NCBI RefSeq assembly: GCF_020966755.1
Contig: NZ_JAJKFT010000004.1
Coordinates: 1,426,001-1,490,000 of the forward strand
Length of the DNA: 64,000 nt
Reading direction: 5' to 3'
Source: Blastopirellula sediminis
Lineage (GTDB): Bacteria; Planctomycetota; Planctomycetia; Pirellulales; Pirellulaceae
In this document: positions 35,172-45,572 of the stretch, piece after piece
Layout: every line of letters begins with the position of its first letter
How positions within the stretch are numbered: the first letter of the stretch is position 1
The notes under the pieces: model-generated
The model's input: the letters and a program-made list of their open reading frames with translations, nothing else
What the model was told of the DNA's origin: nothing
Databases searched by the model: none
Made by a program: the position numbers and the translations under genes

Positions 35172-37274
35172 TCAATGAACTAGAAATTTCACCCGCTCCT
35201 CAAATACTCGTCGCGTCGCATCTGGCTCGCGAAGTCGGCACTGGAGCATCTCGATTGCCAATTCTGCCGGCAAGCATTCACTGAACTTCAGGCCATCTAT
35301 AGCCGCGTCTTCCACAACCGGTCGCATTTCCGCAACGTCATGCTGACGGATTGCCTCGATGGCCTGTTCGACATCTTGTTGTTTCAGCGATGGCTCAAAG
35401 GTCAATGTGAAGCTGTCGTGCTTGACCTTTGTGTTGGTGGACAGCGACAGTGCGTGAGAAAGCGTCGCATTGGCGCGAAACCCTCCGAATGTCCACCATT
35501 CCACTTCGCCAGCTCCAGCGAGAATGGCTACTGTGGAGTCGGGGGCGACCCAGGCAAACTCCTGGCGAATCTCCGCAATACGCTCAGCGGCGCGGCGCGA
35601 CCAGTATTCTTCCGAATTGTCCGTCGCCAAGACACGCTTGATCGCTTGGGCCATGCGAAAGCCAAGTCCTTGGCCTTCGCCCATCCAGCGGCTTCGCCCT
35701 GTCGCGTCGGTCGGTTCGACGTAGGCCATACGTCGGCTCCAGTCGATATGGTTGACCTTCCAGGCTCGTCCCCCTAGAAGCAAGATCCGCGGACCTTCAT
35801 GCTTGCCAAGGAATGTCATGATGTCGACGTAACCAATTTCCTGGCGACCGTGCAAAATGGAAAAAATTGGCGGCGACATAAACACGGAGAATAGCTCTAA
35901 GAAGTTTCGCCGGCCGTAGGTGGATTCTCCCTCTTTGCCCATGGCAAGGATGCCAGCGTCTTCCCACAGGATTTCGCGTTCGAGCATTGAGGACACGAGG
36001 TATTCAACCTTTTCGGGCGGAATCGTTTGAAAGCCTGGGACCCCTTTTAGCCAACTAAACCACTCGGCGCGGCCGATGCCGCTTTCTTGCAGCGTCAGCG
36101 CCATCAATTGCTGGGCAAGCACATGGATCGGCATCGGAGGCGGCTCAATCGGCTCTACGTAGCCCTCCCTCCAGAGGTTTATCAGCGCGGATGCCTGAAC
36201 TAGCGTCTCATCTTTGGTCGCTAGGAATAGGCAGTTGCGCATCGTTCCGGATCGCCGACCGGTTCTTCCCATTCTCTGCAGAAAGCTCGAGACCGTGGGG
36301 GGAGAGTCGATCTGAATAACTCGGTCCAGGTTACCAACGTCGATTCCTAGCTCAAGAACGCTCGTCGCCACAATTACGCAGTCATCACGTGAAGCGAACG
36401 CCTCTTCGGCTTGATGTCGCTGGTCTTGGCTTAGGGAGCTGTGGGTCACGAACGTGGTGACTTGCAGGTTCCGCAATTCCGTAGCGAGTTGTTCAGCTCG
36501 TGATCGGCTATCTACGAACGCCAAGCGTTTTTCACCCCGATGCAGTCGCGAAATTACGAGCGCGGCATTTTGTAGTGAACCGACGAAGTCAAGCTGAACG
36601 TCGGCCTGGCCGCCGCCAGAGGATGGGGGCAAGAAAACATCTCGTGGTCCCTTGCATGATCCTGCGAGCCAGCCTGATAGCGTCTCCGGGTTTCCGACCG
36701 TCGCGGATAGACCGAGGCGCTGTAACTCTCGACCGGCCAACTTCGAGATTCGCTCAAGCACCGATAGCAGGTGCCAGCCGCGATCGTCCCCAGCGAATGC
36801 ATGAATTTCGTCGACTATAACGACTTGGAGGTTGGCGAAAAGACTTCGACTGTCCACACTCGGTGAATCGAGCATGACTTCGAGTGATTCTGGCGTCGTT
36901 AGTAGGCAGTCAGGCGGTTCTCGGAGGATCTTTTTGCGGGCAGTTGGTTTGACGTCGCCATGCCAAAGGGCGGATCGCCGGCCGAGAAGGGTGCTGTACC
37001 GCTGCAACCGAACATCAAGATTGTTGAGGAGCGCTTTGATTGGACAAAGATAGAGGACGCTCAGCCCTGTCCAGCCCTCGGTCAACATCCGGGAGACGAC
37101 GGGAAAGAACGCCGCTTCCGTCTTACCGCCAGCCGTTGGGGCTAGCACGATCAAGTGCTGACCGTCGAGGATTGGAGAAATCACCGCTTCCTGAAAAGGG
37201 CGCAGCTCGCGCCAGCCGAGGCTGTTCACGATGTGGTGCTGTAATGCAGGGTGGAGGCGGTCGAAGCTGCTCAC
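35172..37274 (-). CDS. brxHI: BREX type 2 Lhr-like helicase BrxHI
   Basis: The 700-residue SF2 helicase has APTAGGKTEA (about 41), VDEIHAFAGDDRG (about 153), GLSATVGNP, ATSVLELGIDVGNLDRVIQ and QRMGRTGRRSGT motifs of the Lhr group. It is the last gene of the BREX operon, overlapping brxD by four bases. BrxHI accompanies PglW/X/Y/Z in type 2 BREX, where its exact role is unclear. Confidence 0.88.
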   Translation of the reverse strand: MSSFDRLHPALQHHIVNSLGWRELRPFQEAVISPILDGQHLIVLAPTAGGKTEAAFFPVVSRMLTEGWTGLSVLYLCPIKALLNNLDVRLQRYSTLLGRRSALWHGDVKPTARKKILREPPDCLLTTPESLEVMLDSPSVDSRSLFANLQVVIVDEIHAFAGDDRGWHLLSVLERISKLAGRELQRLGLSATVGNPETLSGWLAGSCKGPRDVFLPPSSGGGQADVQLDFVGSLQNAALVISRLHRGEKRLAFVDSRSRAEQLATELRNLQVTTFVTHSSLSQDQRHQAEEAFASRDDCVIVATSVLELGIDVGNLDRVIQIDSPPTVSSFLQRMGRTGRRSGTMRNCLFLATKDETLVQASALINLWREGYVEPIEPPPMPIHVLAQQLMALTLQESGIGRAEWFSWLKGVPGFQTIPPEKVEYLVSSMLEREILWEDAGILAMGKEGESTYGRRNFLELFSVFMSPPIFSILHGRQEIGYVDIMTFLGKHEGPRILLLGGRAWKVNHIDWSRRMAYVEPTDATGRSRWMGEGQGLGFRMAQAIKRVLATDNSEEYWSRRAAERIAEIRQEFAWVAPDSTVAILAGAGEVEWWTFGGFRANATLSHALSLSTNTKVKHDSFTLTFEPSLKQQDVEQAIEAIRQHDVAEMRPVVEDAAIDGLKFSECLPAELAIEMLQCRLREPDATRRVFEERVKFLVH

Positions 37275-38590
37275 AGGTCCAACTCTATTTCATCTACGTC
37301 GCTCGCCCCCATGGCCTGACGTTCCACGGCGGTCATTTCGTTATCGCTCATCGTTAGCGTATAGTGCACGCGCGGGTCAAAGTCCGGGTGTTGATCGATG
37401 CGGTCCAGTACATCCGTCACCAACTTCTTCAGGAATATCCGTGGTGCGACGCCAACCTTTCCGCCAAGCTTACCAGCAACGGCTTCTGCTAGATCTTGGA
37501 CGTAGGCGTCATCGCACATACTGGAGATTCGATCCGGGGAATGGGAGTGTTGCTCGTAAATGTCCCTGACCTTGCAGCCGACCAGACGCAACCGTTCCAA
37601 GCTGAAACCAGGCAAGCGGATCTGAGGGGCGCGGGGATTGTCGAATCGCGAATCCGTTTGAAAATCAACATGTAGCCGTTGAGCCAGCGGCTCCAGGCGT
37701 TGAATTCCTTGGGGGCCTTCATAAAAAGCCGGAGTACCGGTGATGAGCAGGTAAAGGCCAGGAAATCGCCCGGAGTCAACCTCGTCGATCAGTTGTCGCA
37801 GAGCGTTCAGGCTCTTATCACGTACGTCGCTCCGAACCCGTTGGATCGTTTCGACCTCATCCAGGATTAGCAAGAGGCCTGGACTCCCAGAGTCGCGGAG
37901 GACGATCAGTACGCCTTGAAGGAAGCTCAACGCCCCAAAGTGATCGATGTCCCCCTTCACGCCGCACGCTCGCTTGGCCCCCGCAGAGACGTTAGGTTGG
38001 CCTGCGAGCCAGGCCAGTATCCCTTCGGCGATTGCCTGGTCGCCGGCCGCTTGAGCCTGTCGGTAGCCACGTAATGCGGCGCTAAAGGTCGGAGCGGTGC
38101 TGCTGACCTTGGCCAATCGCTGCTCAAGTAATTCGTTTGTACGCTCGATCAAGGCCTGTTGGTCGTTCGGATCGACCGTTCCCTCGGCGAGAGCATCTTC
38201 TTCTAAGGCGTAGAACCAGCCATCGACGATGTTGCGCCAAGCTCCCTGCGGAGTGTCAGCGGTTGATAGCCGCTCCATCAATCGTCGGTACACCGTTTCT
38301 AGCCGGTGCAGCGGCGTTTCCGTCTCAGATACCTGTACCTCGGCTGACGCGAAGCCCTTTTTGCGGGCTCGGTCGGCCATCCAGCGCGAAAAGAATGTCT
38401 TACCGCAACCATATTCGCCGCGAACCGCTTTAAATACGCTGCCGAGAGAAGCGACTTTGTCCAGCTCCTCGTCCAAAACTGGCTCATAGCCGCCGAGTCC
38501 CACCGCGAACGCGTCCAGGCTATTGCGCGGAACGGTTCCGCGACGCAGCGCGTCAATGATCTCTTGCCGGCGTTGAGGGCTAATGCTCAT
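37271..38590 (-). CDS. brxD: BREX ATP-binding protein BrxD
   Basis: The 439-residue P-loop protein has Walker A GEYGCGKT (about 57) and Walker B LLLILDEVET (about 235). The opening (RRGTVPRNSLDAFAVGLGGYEPVLDEEL, paraphrased as a BrxD-type N-terminus) and length fit BrxD. It sits between pglZ (three-base gap) and brxHI (four-base overlap). Confidence 0.88.
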   Translation of the reverse strand: MSISPQRRQEIIDALRRGTVPRNSLDAFAVGLGGYEPVLDEELDKVASLGSVFKAVRGEYGCGKTFFSRWMADRARKKGFASAEVQVSETETPLHRLETVYRRLMERLSTADTPQGAWRNIVDGWFYALEEDALAEGTVDPNDQQALIERTNELLEQRLAKVSSTAPTFSAALRGYRQAQAAGDQAIAEGILAWLAGQPNVSAGAKRACGVKGDIDHFGALSFLQGVLIVLRDSGSPGLLLILDEVETIQRVRSDVRDKSLNALRQLIDEVDSGRFPGLYLLITGTPAFYEGPQGIQRLEPLAQRLHVDFQTDSRFDNPRAPQIRLPGFSLERLRLVGCKVRDIYEQHSHSPDRISSMCDDAYVQDLAEAVAGKLGGKVGVAPRIFLKKLVTDVLDRIDQHPDFDPRVHYTLTMSDNEMTAVERQAMGASDVDEIELDL

Positions 38591-38593
38591 TGG

Positions 38594-41287
38594 TTACTCC
38601 ACTAGGTCGAACTGCTTGAGCAGGATGCTGCGATTCAGCTCGACCGTTTCCGAGGCGTCATCACGACGTAGGACGTCGTAGCCGTCAACGTTCAAAACTC
38701 GTTCCGCCTTCGCCAAAAGTCCAGGCAGTCGAACCTTGGGTACCTCAAGCGTTCGCGCTAACGCCACGCTAGTCATCTTTCCTCCCCGTTCATCCAAGGA
38801 GGAAAGTAGCCGAGCGAAGATTTCATCGGTAGGAACCCCGCGTCCGGCAAACCGCTTTTGATCTTCAAAGACCGGACTGGCAAGCAAATTCGACACCCAC
38901 TGCGGTAAGGCAGCGTCAGCGACGGCCAATCGCGGCTTGTCCTCCATATCGAACAGGGTATCGATAGGCTTCGAGGCCACCGGCTTAAGTTTCGGAACTG
39001 GCTTCTCCGCTGTCGGAATTTTCGCCGCCGACGATGCATCCCACCAGTCTGGCGTATCGATGAGCTGCTCGCTCCAACCTTGGGGGAAGCTGTCCGTGCT
39101 GGCCATAACCGCGATCGGGACGATCATTTCCTGCGGCGATAGTCCGCCGTGATAACCGTTCTTCTTCATTCCATAGCGGACTCGCTCGCTCCAAGGAGCG
39201 ATCAACTGGTGACCGTTCGTCAGAACTCGTGACCCTTTCACGAACAGCTCATCGTTCCCAGGGCTGCCTTTTGCGCTGCGCCAACGTTCCCCACCCGCCA
39301 AGTCTTCTTTGAATGGGCGTCCTTCCGCCTGGCAGTCCAAGACGTGGCCATGATCGCTCACCAGCACCACCAGCCGGCGCGCAATCCGAGCTTCATGAAG
39401 CAGGGCGGGCAATACCTTAATCTCGTCACGGGACCAGCGCGTGTCAATTTGCTCCCCTTTGAGCAAATGATCATCGACGGCATTCACGACGACGCCCACG
39501 ACGCGCCGATGCGTCGAGGCGATTTCTTTCCGAACCTCCGCAGCCAACACCGAGTCATCCGATTCCTGCTGAAGTCCCGCCTTGTGGAAAAGGACTGGGG
39601 GCGAACCGCTTCTGGAGTGCTCAAGCAGGCCAGGGTGCTTGGCAAACCCGATTTTCTCATCCTCTTGCGTCCCCTGGCTCCGCTTTCCGCACAAGAGGCT
39701 GGTCCGAGAAAACTCGGTTACAGAGGGGATCGTGGCCACGCCGGGCCGATTCATGTCGCGACCTGGCTCCGCGAGCAGAATCCAGTCATGTTTCGTCACG
39801 TCGGCAAGCAGCTCGCGGCAAACGGCCGTGCTCATGCCGTCAATTACGATTACTAGGACCATCGCCTCAGCGGCAAGCGGAGCGACAATCTCATCCAGGA
39901 TTTTCTCAACAGGGATTACCTGGTCGCCGTGCGAATTCGCCGCCGTCCAGTCAACAAGCAGCTTTCCAAAGGATTGGCTTTGCTGCTCACGGACGTCGCG
40001 AACACGGTTAAACAGTCGGGCGTAACCTTCCGAAAGTTCACGGATGGGATCGCCACTGCGAAGGCTAAGGCGAGCCCAGTCGACGAACCCTCCCTCATGA
40101 AGCTGTTTGTCAGCCGCTTCGGCGAAGGACTTAGGCTCATTCGGGCCATGCTCATCCTGATTGGCCAGCCAGCGCATCAGACGCAGCGCCATTTCGATTC
40201 TCTCGACGCGCCGGATCTCCGAAGCGGACTGGTCGTGGAGGCTTACCTGCTTCTGTGTCGCCACCAAATCTTCGAGGCGATTCCAGTTGCCTTGATCCAA
40301 GATACCAGACAGCGTTTCCCCCACGCTCACCAATCGCTGGTCGAAACCAAGCGAGGAGGTGTCAGACAAATGTGCCCAACCTTCTGCCTGGATGTCGCAC
40401 AGGATCTTATCGGCCCGTTGGATCGTCTGGTGATAGCTCTTAGGGGCCGTGTGCCGCAGGCTGCGAACAACCTCGGTCGCAGCGGTGCTCCAGCGTTGCA
40501 TCTGTTCGGTATCGGGCGACTTGCCCCCCAAGAAACGTTCCTCTAGCTTTCCAGTCGCCTTTTCCAGTTTGCCCAGGGCCGAAGGATGGTAGACAACGGC
40601 AGCAGCCAAGCCCAAGGGAACCGCATCCGCTCGATCCAGCTTCTCGATGCAATGCAAAACCGTCTTCGCGGCCGGCCCCGCTTTCTCCGCCAACCAATTT
40701 GCCGCACCTTGTCGGAAGGCGTCCGGGCGACGTCGAAATTCGCTCGTCGCGTCGGCATCCAGCGACCACTTCAGCAGTGAAGTCAGGTCCGGGGCCTCGG
40801 CGCGAAAGCCGATCGCCCCTTCCAGCAGCAACGGCCAGACTGTCTCGGAATCGAGGAATCCGCCTCGCGCAGCTGGAAAACCGTCAGCAGGATTCAGCTC
40901 TAGCAGCGCTTCCGCAATCCAGGCTTGTTTCGTCAGCCGAGGATCGACGGCGTGGGCATCGAACAACGATCGCACGATTTGCCAAGGATCGATCGGAAAC
41001 AGCTTCCGTTTTGCCAATCGCAGCATAACGTCTTCGCCAAGGTCATGTTCGTCCAGACCGGTAATCAGAACTTTCGTGACCCCTTCGTCCGTTGGCTGCC
41101 GTAGCGCGATCCGAAACGAAAGCGGCGAGTCGCATTGGTGAATGGAATAGCCCTGTTCGCCATCGTATTTGATCGCTTCTCCGGTCCATCGCCCGGCCGA
41201 ATGGATACCAATCGGGTCTTCACGCGAAACCTTCTGACGGATCGCGGCGACTTGCGCTTTAATTTGGCTGAAGGAAGGTGCCGTCAT
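38594..41287 (-). CDS. pglZ: BREX-2 phosphatase-like protein PglZ
   Basis: The 897-residue protein has the PglZ alkaline-phosphatase-like core: VIVIDGMSTAVC (about 476), ATIPSVTEFSRTSLLCG and LVSDHGHVLDC (about 642), the metal-binding Asp/His set. N-terminal helical regions and a C-terminal winged-helix-like end complete the type 2 architecture. PglZ is essential in known BREX systems. The gene is spaced two bases from pglY and three from brxD. Confidence 0.92.
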   Translation of the reverse strand: MTAPSFSQIKAQVAAIRQKVSREDPIGIHSAGRWTGEAIKYDGEQGYSIHQCDSPLSFRIALRQPTDEGVTKVLITGLDEHDLGEDVMLRLAKRKLFPIDPWQIVRSLFDAHAVDPRLTKQAWIAEALLELNPADGFPAARGGFLDSETVWPLLLEGAIGFRAEAPDLTSLLKWSLDADATSEFRRRPDAFRQGAANWLAEKAGPAAKTVLHCIEKLDRADAVPLGLAAAVVYHPSALGKLEKATGKLEERFLGGKSPDTEQMQRWSTAATEVVRSLRHTAPKSYHQTIQRADKILCDIQAEGWAHLSDTSSLGFDQRLVSVGETLSGILDQGNWNRLEDLVATQKQVSLHDQSASEIRRVERIEMALRLMRWLANQDEHGPNEPKSFAEAADKQLHEGGFVDWARLSLRSGDPIRELSEGYARLFNRVRDVREQQSQSFGKLLVDWTAANSHGDQVIPVEKILDEIVAPLAAEAMVLVIVIDGMSTAVCRELLADVTKHDWILLAEPGRDMNRPGVATIPSVTEFSRTSLLCGKRSQGTQEDEKIGFAKHPGLLEHSRSGSPPVLFHKAGLQQESDDSVLAAEVRKEIASTHRRVVGVVVNAVDDHLLKGEQIDTRWSRDEIKVLPALLHEARIARRLVVLVSDHGHVLDCQAEGRPFKEDLAGGERWRSAKGSPGNDELFVKGSRVLTNGHQLIAPWSERVRYGMKKNGYHGGLSPQEMIVPIAVMASTDSFPQGWSEQLIDTPDWWDASSAAKIPTAEKPVPKLKPVASKPIDTLFDMEDKPRLAVADAALPQWVSNLLASPVFEDQKRFAGRGVPTDEIFARLLSSLDERGGKMTSVALARTLEVPKVRLPGLLAKAERVLNVDGYDVLRRDDASETVELNRSILLKQFDLVE

Positions 41288-41289
41288 CG

Positions 41290-44200
41290 CTACGCGTCGC
41301 CTCCCGATTCAATCACCCAACTTAGATTCACGCGAACCGTCTTGCCGCCTGCTCCCTTCTGCTCTAGATCGCCCAGCAACTTTTTGGCTGCTTCCAGAGT
41401 CAGGCCTTCTTGCGAACCTTGCTCAACAAGCTTGTCCTTGCTTTTAGGCAACGGTTTCACGGGTGGGGCCGCAATCGGCGTCTCTACTACTGGCTGAACC
41501 TTCGCCAGCTGCTTTTCCAAAAGCCGCATCGCCTGCGAATGCGCTGTCTTTAGGGCGGGAGCAAGTGATATGACATGCTCGTCGCTGGCAAGCGCCTTGT
41601 CCACTTCTCCCAGAATCCGTTGTGCTTCCGATTGATACTCTTCCGGAAGTTTGCGGATCAGCTCAAACGTCTGCCAGCCTGCGGTGTCTAGGTTCCCTTC
41701 CAGCTCCGCCGCCTTGGCGACGCACTCGCCCATCGACGCCTCGCTCGTCTCGATCGTCGCTGTGGCCAACGTCTTGACGATCGCACCAGAGTCCGCAGCG
41801 CACAACTTACCAACCAATACCTGCGTCGCATTGGCGGTTTTCATGCGGTCGGTCGATTCCGACGAAATCCCAAACTCCGCCATGCGCTGTTTTAAGAGCT
41901 GAGCATACGCCTGACACGCTTTCTGCACCGCGGCGGCCTTCGTCTTGCAGCCGCTGGAGAGCTGGCTGACGTTGCCGGCGCTCAGTAGCTTCAGGCCGGC
42001 TTCACCAAAGATGCTGCCGGCACGCTTCAGGGCAATCTCCCAGTCCGCGGCTTCCGGCAGGTTCTCTTTGCGGAGTTCACACTCGTCCGGGATCTTGGTA
42101 AGGGAAGCGTCCGAGTAGGGCCCGCCATGCTGATAGAACGACTGGCTGGTTTGCGCCGCGTACATCAGAATGACCAGGTTCTCCGCCTCTTTCGGCAGCC
42201 CCATTGGCTTTGGATCATTGATCCATTCGCGTAGCTTACGGACCGAAATCGCCCCGCCTGCTTCGGCTGTTTTCCGGCCAAAATGCATCTTCCAATGCTG
42301 TCCCAGCACGAAGTGGGTCGCATCAGTCCCCATCTCGCCCAGCAGCAGCGGCACAGCGATCTGGCGCACGATCGGCCGCATCGTCTTGTCGATCGCCAGG
42401 CGGCCATCGGTCGTCTGCGTTGCCGGCAAGATCTGCTCGTAGACCTTCTTTATCGAATTCGACTTGATCTCGGTCTCGAAGTGCGGCGCAGCGGGAAATT
42501 CGTGCTCCAGCGCCTGGCTCAGCAAGTGCTGCATCGCGCCGGCTAGGTTGGGTGCGACCGGAGGACGCGGAATAAATCCTGGCGAGAGCGACATATAGTG
42601 CTCGGCCAAGTCCAAATCGTGCGTCGTATCGAGCGATCCCTGCATGACCGACTCCAGGCCATACGCCGAATCCAGGTGGTTCTGGACTCGCTGGCGCAGT
42701 TGGCTCCGTTGGCTATCCAGGACCGACTTTGCCGCCTGTTGATCTTGGGGCGAAAGGTGGCTGGAGTATTGCCCAAACCGTTCCCCGGTCAGGATATGTT
42801 CCAAGATCACCAGCATTCCCAGGTCCTTCTGCGCCTCCAGGCTGAAGAACGAAGGGACCCAGCACATCGTCTTGCCCCCTTCAGGTTGGATTTGCAGGAA
42901 CTGCTGGATCTTGCTCAGGTCGTCCCGCGGACCATGCCCAGGCTCATCAAACGGGAAGTCAATGATCAACTTCCAGTCTTCATCGTCATTCTCCAGCGAT
43001 GACGGCGGCAACTCGCGAATGTTCTTGAACAGCACCTTGCAGTTGCGTTTCGTGTTGCGCCACCAGAACTCATGGAATTGCTCGAACTCGCCCTCTCCCT
43101 GAATGCCGACCTGCTCGAACAGCATCTGCCGAACGCGGCGAATCCGATTCCCCTGGTTATCTTCGCGCCGGGCCTGCTCGATGATGCTTTCGGTATCAAC
43201 GCCAGAAAGCTGGACCGTAATCGTCGGGTTGGCTTCTTCACCAATACGGATTTCGCCAACGCTCGCCGCCCAGGTCTTGCAGCGGCGTAGCACTTCGGCC
43301 GCTTCTTTGCCTTTGATCGGTGATTGAATCGTCCCATGATTCAATGCCGACAGCTTCTCCGCGGTGAGTGCCCGCAGCGACTCCACCTCCGGCACCAGCG
43401 CCGAAAGCAGCAACGTCTTGATCAATCGGTCGTCATTCCGAAACGCGCTGCGTTTCGGATCATCGTAGGGAAGCTCTTCCACATCCTCGCGGCGCATCCC
43501 ATGTTGTTTTTCCAAGACCGGTAACAGCTTCTGATGGTAGAGCCGCTTGGCGTTGTCAAAGTGGATCGCCATTTCCTGGCTGAACGCCTCGTCGCCGTGC
43601 GCCACCACGTCGAAGAGATCCCCAACCGGGATCAATTCGCCCAGCTTCAGCGTATCCCGGTGGTCGACCAGCAGCTTTAACATCACCTTCAGGGCGGTCC
43701 GCTCACGCTGCAACACGCTGGAGACCGCGATCAGCGTCTGCACCAGGGCCGGGCTGAACGGATAAACCTGACGAAACATCTGCCGATCCCCTTCGCGGGT
43801 CAGCAGGATGTCCATCACGTTGTCCTTCATCTTGATCGTCTGCTCGAAAGCCGCGTCCATTTCTCCCTTGGCGGCGCTACTTCGGCATTTCAAGACGCGT
43901 TTCTCAGCGATCGCCGGCAGGTTGCGGTCTTCCAGGGTGATCGTGTCGAATCGCCCCTGTTGCCAGTCGAGTGAATCGCTGAAGCCGAGCTTTTCCGCCC
44001 CCGGCACATGGTCGCCAACCAGGTCTCGCAGGTCACGCTGTCGGGCGACAAAGCTGATCAGTGGGATCGGCCGCTCCGCCGACTGCGCTTCGACCAAGTT
44101 TGTCAGCTTCGCCGCTTCCCGTTTGACGAACCCCAGATCGGCCGAGTTCGTCGCCAGCCACAGGATCAATTCGTCCAAAAACAGGATCAGCGCATCGTAA

Positions 44201-44970
44201 CCTTGGCTCTTCGCATGTTGGCTAATCAGCGACAGCCCTTTGTCGAACCGCACGAAACTTCCGCCCCGATGGCTCATCACTTCGGCATGCGAAGAGGCGA
44301 CGCTCTTCAGCAGCGCACTGACTAGCCGTAGGTGCTCTTCCGAGTCAGGCGGGGCCGCCGCGGCCGCTTCAAACGAATCCGCGTCCCAGGCCGCTTCCAG
44401 GTCTCCCCAGCCTCCGCCACCTCCTTGTCCTTCATTCAGCCGCTTGAAAAACAGCTCGTCGCCGTAGTTCTGACGCTCCGCCTTCACCTGTTCGATGATC
44501 GCCGTCGAGACGTAGACCGGAGGAGTCGGAGCCTCCGGGTGCAGGCTCCGCATGAACTCAACGTAGTTCCCCAGCACGCCCGACTCCATGTCGTGCGCCC
44601 CGATCATGTGATACGGCACCAGCAGAAACTTCTTGCCCGCCAGCCACTCGTTGTGCTTCTGGATGACGCTGGCCAGTTCCGGAATCCCCCGCGCAGCCGC
44701 GTTCCCTTGCAGAATTAGATGCAGTACCGCCATGAAATGGCTCTTACCGCTACCGAAGCTGCCGTGCAGGAAGGTCGCCTTGCTGGTCCGGTTCTGCAGC
44801 GCGCTGCGGATGAAGGAAAGGGCTGAGTCGTAGCATTTGGCCAACTCCGGCGTCACGACGTAATTGTCGAGCACCACCTCTGGGCGTTTAATGTCTTCGG
44901 CCAAGCGAAGGACGAAATCCCCTTTTTGCAGGTCTTCGGGGATGTCGATTAGTTCTTTGATTAGGGTCAT
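41290..44970 (-). CDS. pglY: BREX-2 P-loop ATPase PglY
   Basis: The 1226-residue ATPase has Walker A GSFGSGKSH (about 70) and Walker B ILFLDELILWL (about 260), the large BrxC/PglY-type fold and a long helical C-terminus. The length matches PglY (about 1200-1300). It follows the inserted AAA-PIN pair after a 110-base gap, in which a new promoter may lie, and is tightly joined to pglZ. Confidence 0.92.
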   Translation of the reverse strand: MTLIKELIDIPEDLQKGDFVLRLAEDIKRPEVVLDNYVVTPELAKCYDSALSFIRSALQNRTSKATFLHGSFGSGKSHFMAVLHLILQGNAAARGIPELASVIQKHNEWLAGKKFLLVPYHMIGAHDMESGVLGNYVEFMRSLHPEAPTPPVYVSTAIIEQVKAERQNYGDELFFKRLNEGQGGGGGWGDLEAAWDADSFEAAAAAPPDSEEHLRLVSALLKSVASSHAEVMSHRGGSFVRFDKGLSLISQHAKSQGYDALILFLDELILWLATNSADLGFVKREAAKLTNLVEAQSAERPIPLISFVARQRDLRDLVGDHVPGAEKLGFSDSLDWQQGRFDTITLEDRNLPAIAEKRVLKCRSSAAKGEMDAAFEQTIKMKDNVMDILLTREGDRQMFRQVYPFSPALVQTLIAVSSVLQRERTALKVMLKLLVDHRDTLKLGELIPVGDLFDVVAHGDEAFSQEMAIHFDNAKRLYHQKLLPVLEKQHGMRREDVEELPYDDPKRSAFRNDDRLIKTLLLSALVPEVESLRALTAEKLSALNHGTIQSPIKGKEAAEVLRRCKTWAASVGEIRIGEEANPTITVQLSGVDTESIIEQARREDNQGNRIRRVRQMLFEQVGIQGEGEFEQFHEFWWRNTKRNCKVLFKNIRELPPSSLENDDEDWKLIIDFPFDEPGHGPRDDLSKIQQFLQIQPEGGKTMCWVPSFFSLEAQKDLGMLVILEHILTGERFGQYSSHLSPQDQQAAKSVLDSQRSQLRQRVQNHLDSAYGLESVMQGSLDTTHDLDLAEHYMSLSPGFIPRPPVAPNLAGAMQHLLSQALEHEFPAAPHFETEIKSNSIKKVYEQILPATQTTDGRLAIDKTMRPIVRQIAVPLLLGEMGTDATHFVLGQHWKMHFGRKTAEAGGAISVRKLREWINDPKPMGLPKEAENLVILMYAAQTSQSFYQHGGPYSDASLTKIPDECELRKENLPEAADWEIALKRAGSIFGEAGLKLLSAGNVSQLSSGCKTKAAAVQKACQAYAQLLKQRMAEFGISSESTDRMKTANATQVLVGKLCAADSGAIVKTLATATIETSEASMGECVAKAAELEGNLDTAGWQTFELIRKLPEEYQSEAQRILGEVDKALASDEHVISLAPALKTAHSQAMRLLEKQLAKVQPVVETPIAAPPVKPLPKSKDKLVEQGSQEGLTLEAAKKLLGDLEQKGAGGKTVRVNLSWVIESGGDA

Positions 44971-45080
44971 TGTATGGATGCTAAGAAATTTTCCATGAGG
45001 TCGCGTCTGGCTAAAAAGACTCAGCGTTTTGCGGATTTAACAAATCGTTTGCCAGCGAAGTCGAAGTGAGCACTATCGCG

Positions 45081-45572
45081 TTATTCATTGAATTGCTCGG
45101 GGCAAAGAAAACGAACCTGCACTCCAACTTGATTCAATGCGTCCCTAGCGTGCCACCAATCGGAATCCGTCGCGTTCAGTATGGGCGGCGCGTATTGACT
45201 CTTTAGGGCGACCACAACAAACTTTCTGTCCGAAAGGTCAAAATCGGCCAAGCCCTCGTCATCGGGAAACTCCTCGAAACCCTTCGGATTGCCGTTCAGT
45301 GGTGTTACCTCGACCATCTCACAGTGGTCGGGATTTCCTTGGTTGTCAAAAATCCATTTCATGAAGAAGTCCCCCACGCCAGGTTGGCCTGCCAAACTGA
45401 GGTTGTTCATGTATTCCTGCATGATGTGGTAGAAATTGTCGATGCAAACGATTCCGTTGCGAGCCTCTTCCAACGCGGCAACGCACTTAAGTACACACGT
45501 CGGCGAGGCTTGCGGACAATTAATCTCGTTGGCGGCGATAGCCACGTTGGTATCAACTACGTACGCATTCAT
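45081..45572 (-). CDS. PIN-like nuclease partner of the AAA ATPase
   Basis: The 163-residue protein begins AYVVDTNVAIAAN, the first PIN motif with its Asp, followed by a Glu-rich helix and a later FDLSDRKFVVVAL and ATDSDWWHAR supplying further acidic residues. Four well-placed acidic positions make a metal-dependent nuclease plausible. The ATG overlaps the ATPase stop (ATGA). There is no antitoxin-like partner other than the ATPase. It probably cleaves RNA or DNA when the ATPase is triggered. Confidence 0.72.
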   Translation of the reverse strand: MNAYVVDTNVAIAANEINCPQASPTCVLKCVAALEEARNGIVCIDNFYHIMQEYMNNLSLAGQPGVGDFFMKWIFDNQGNPDHCEMVEVTPLNGNPKGFEEFPDDEGLADFDLSDRKFVVVALKSQYAPPILNATDSDWWHARDALNQVGVQVRFLCPEQFNE